Assembly (NCBI RefSeq): GCF_004119445.1
Contig: NZ_QICI01000003.1
Span: forward strand, 1 to 64,000
Reading direction: 5' to 3'
Length of the DNA: 64,000 nt
DNA from: Chryseobacterium sp. CH21
GTDB lineage: Bacteria > Bacteroidota > Bacteroidia > Flavobacteriales > Weeksellaceae
A model generated the notes under the pieces. It ran no database searches. It was not told the origin of the DNA and worked only from the letters and a program-made list of their open reading frames with translations. Positions 63,915 to 64,000 of the stretch are shown here, piece after piece. Positions within the stretch are counted from its first letter, which is position 1. Every line of letters begins with the position of its first letter. A program made the position numbers and the translations under genes.

Positions 63915-64000
63915 ATGAACTTTATCAACAACTCTATTAAAATATATGCCCTGGCAGCTGTATGTTCCGGATTCTTTTTTCCTGCGCACAAAAAACACTG
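63915..64000 (+). CDS. Next gene of the pectin operon, N-terminal part only
   Basis: ATG at 63915 is followed by a hydrophobic signal (MNFINNSIKIYALAAVCSGFFF) and runs to the window edge. As written it continues PAHKKH; with one added base it would read SCAQKTL, a lipobox-like end. An exported enzyme of the same operon is expected (perhaps a glycoside hydrolase), but nothing more can be seen. Confidence 0.6.
   Translation, partial: MNFINNSIKIYALAAVCSGFFFPAHKKH

Overview
The window looks like chromosome from a Chryseobacterium-type member of the Bacteroidota (Flavobacteriia, Weeksellaceae). This rests on the low-GC sequence, a SusC/SusD pair, a type IX secretion C-terminal domain, TAnnTTTG-like promoter elements, weak Shine-Dalgarno signals and the protein families present. 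It is inference; no marker gene was compared.

Layout. 0-1 kb holds a gene tail and a decayed IS982-family element with recognisable ends. 1-9.9 kb is ordinary accessory genome: a surface protein, a DUF1508 protein, an HD hydrolase, an M48 membrane protease, a TonB-dependent receptor with a DUF2490 protein, and a cupin/DUF1097 pair. 10-16.3 kb carries uvrA (split by one frameshift), a trans-aconitate-type methyltransferase, an NmrA-like reductase, an epoxide hydrolase fragment and an alpha/beta hydrolase. Between 16.3 and 17.3 kb lie a striking palindrome made of two DnaA boxes, small transcript-like units and a family repeat. 17.3-24.5 kb is a six-gene minus-strand signalling operon: two hybrid histidine kinases, two receivers, CheR and CheB. 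A tRNA-Arg(CCT) at 24.85 kb is followed by a graveyard of recombinase, IS21-like and DJ-1-like remnants.

26.5-34 kb encodes a 2069-residue reducing polyketide synthase (KS-AT-DH-ER-KR-ACP) preceded by a thioester-reductase-like gene: a compact lipid or polyketide cluster with no obvious counterpart I can name. At 36.0-37.6 kb follow a lysoplasmalogenase-family protein and an alkylglycerol-monooxygenase-like hydroxylase, a pair suggestive of ether-lipid metabolism. 38.7 kb is a secreted S8 protease and 41.6 kb an alcohol dehydrogenase.

42.8-64 kb is a complete pectin and uronate locus. A LacI-type regulator is followed by exuT-uxaB-uxaA and kduI-kduD-uxaC-kdgK-kdgA on the minus strand, then divergently susC-susD-pectinesterase-pectate lyase-DUF4861 on the plus strand. 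Two near-identical palindromes (core GCAATCGATTGC) sit in the divergent 0.88 kb promoter region and are the likely operators. Together the genes take pectin from demethylation and cleavage at the surface, through uptake and hexuronate isomerisation, to KDG, KDPG, pyruvate and glyceraldehyde 3-phosphate.

A recurrent oddity runs through the first 44 kb. Several genes are broken by exactly one missing A on the coding strand, most often at A7 tracts. Either the assembly under-calls homopolymers or the strain carries many slippage mutations. Those genes are annotated here as single frameshifted loci.
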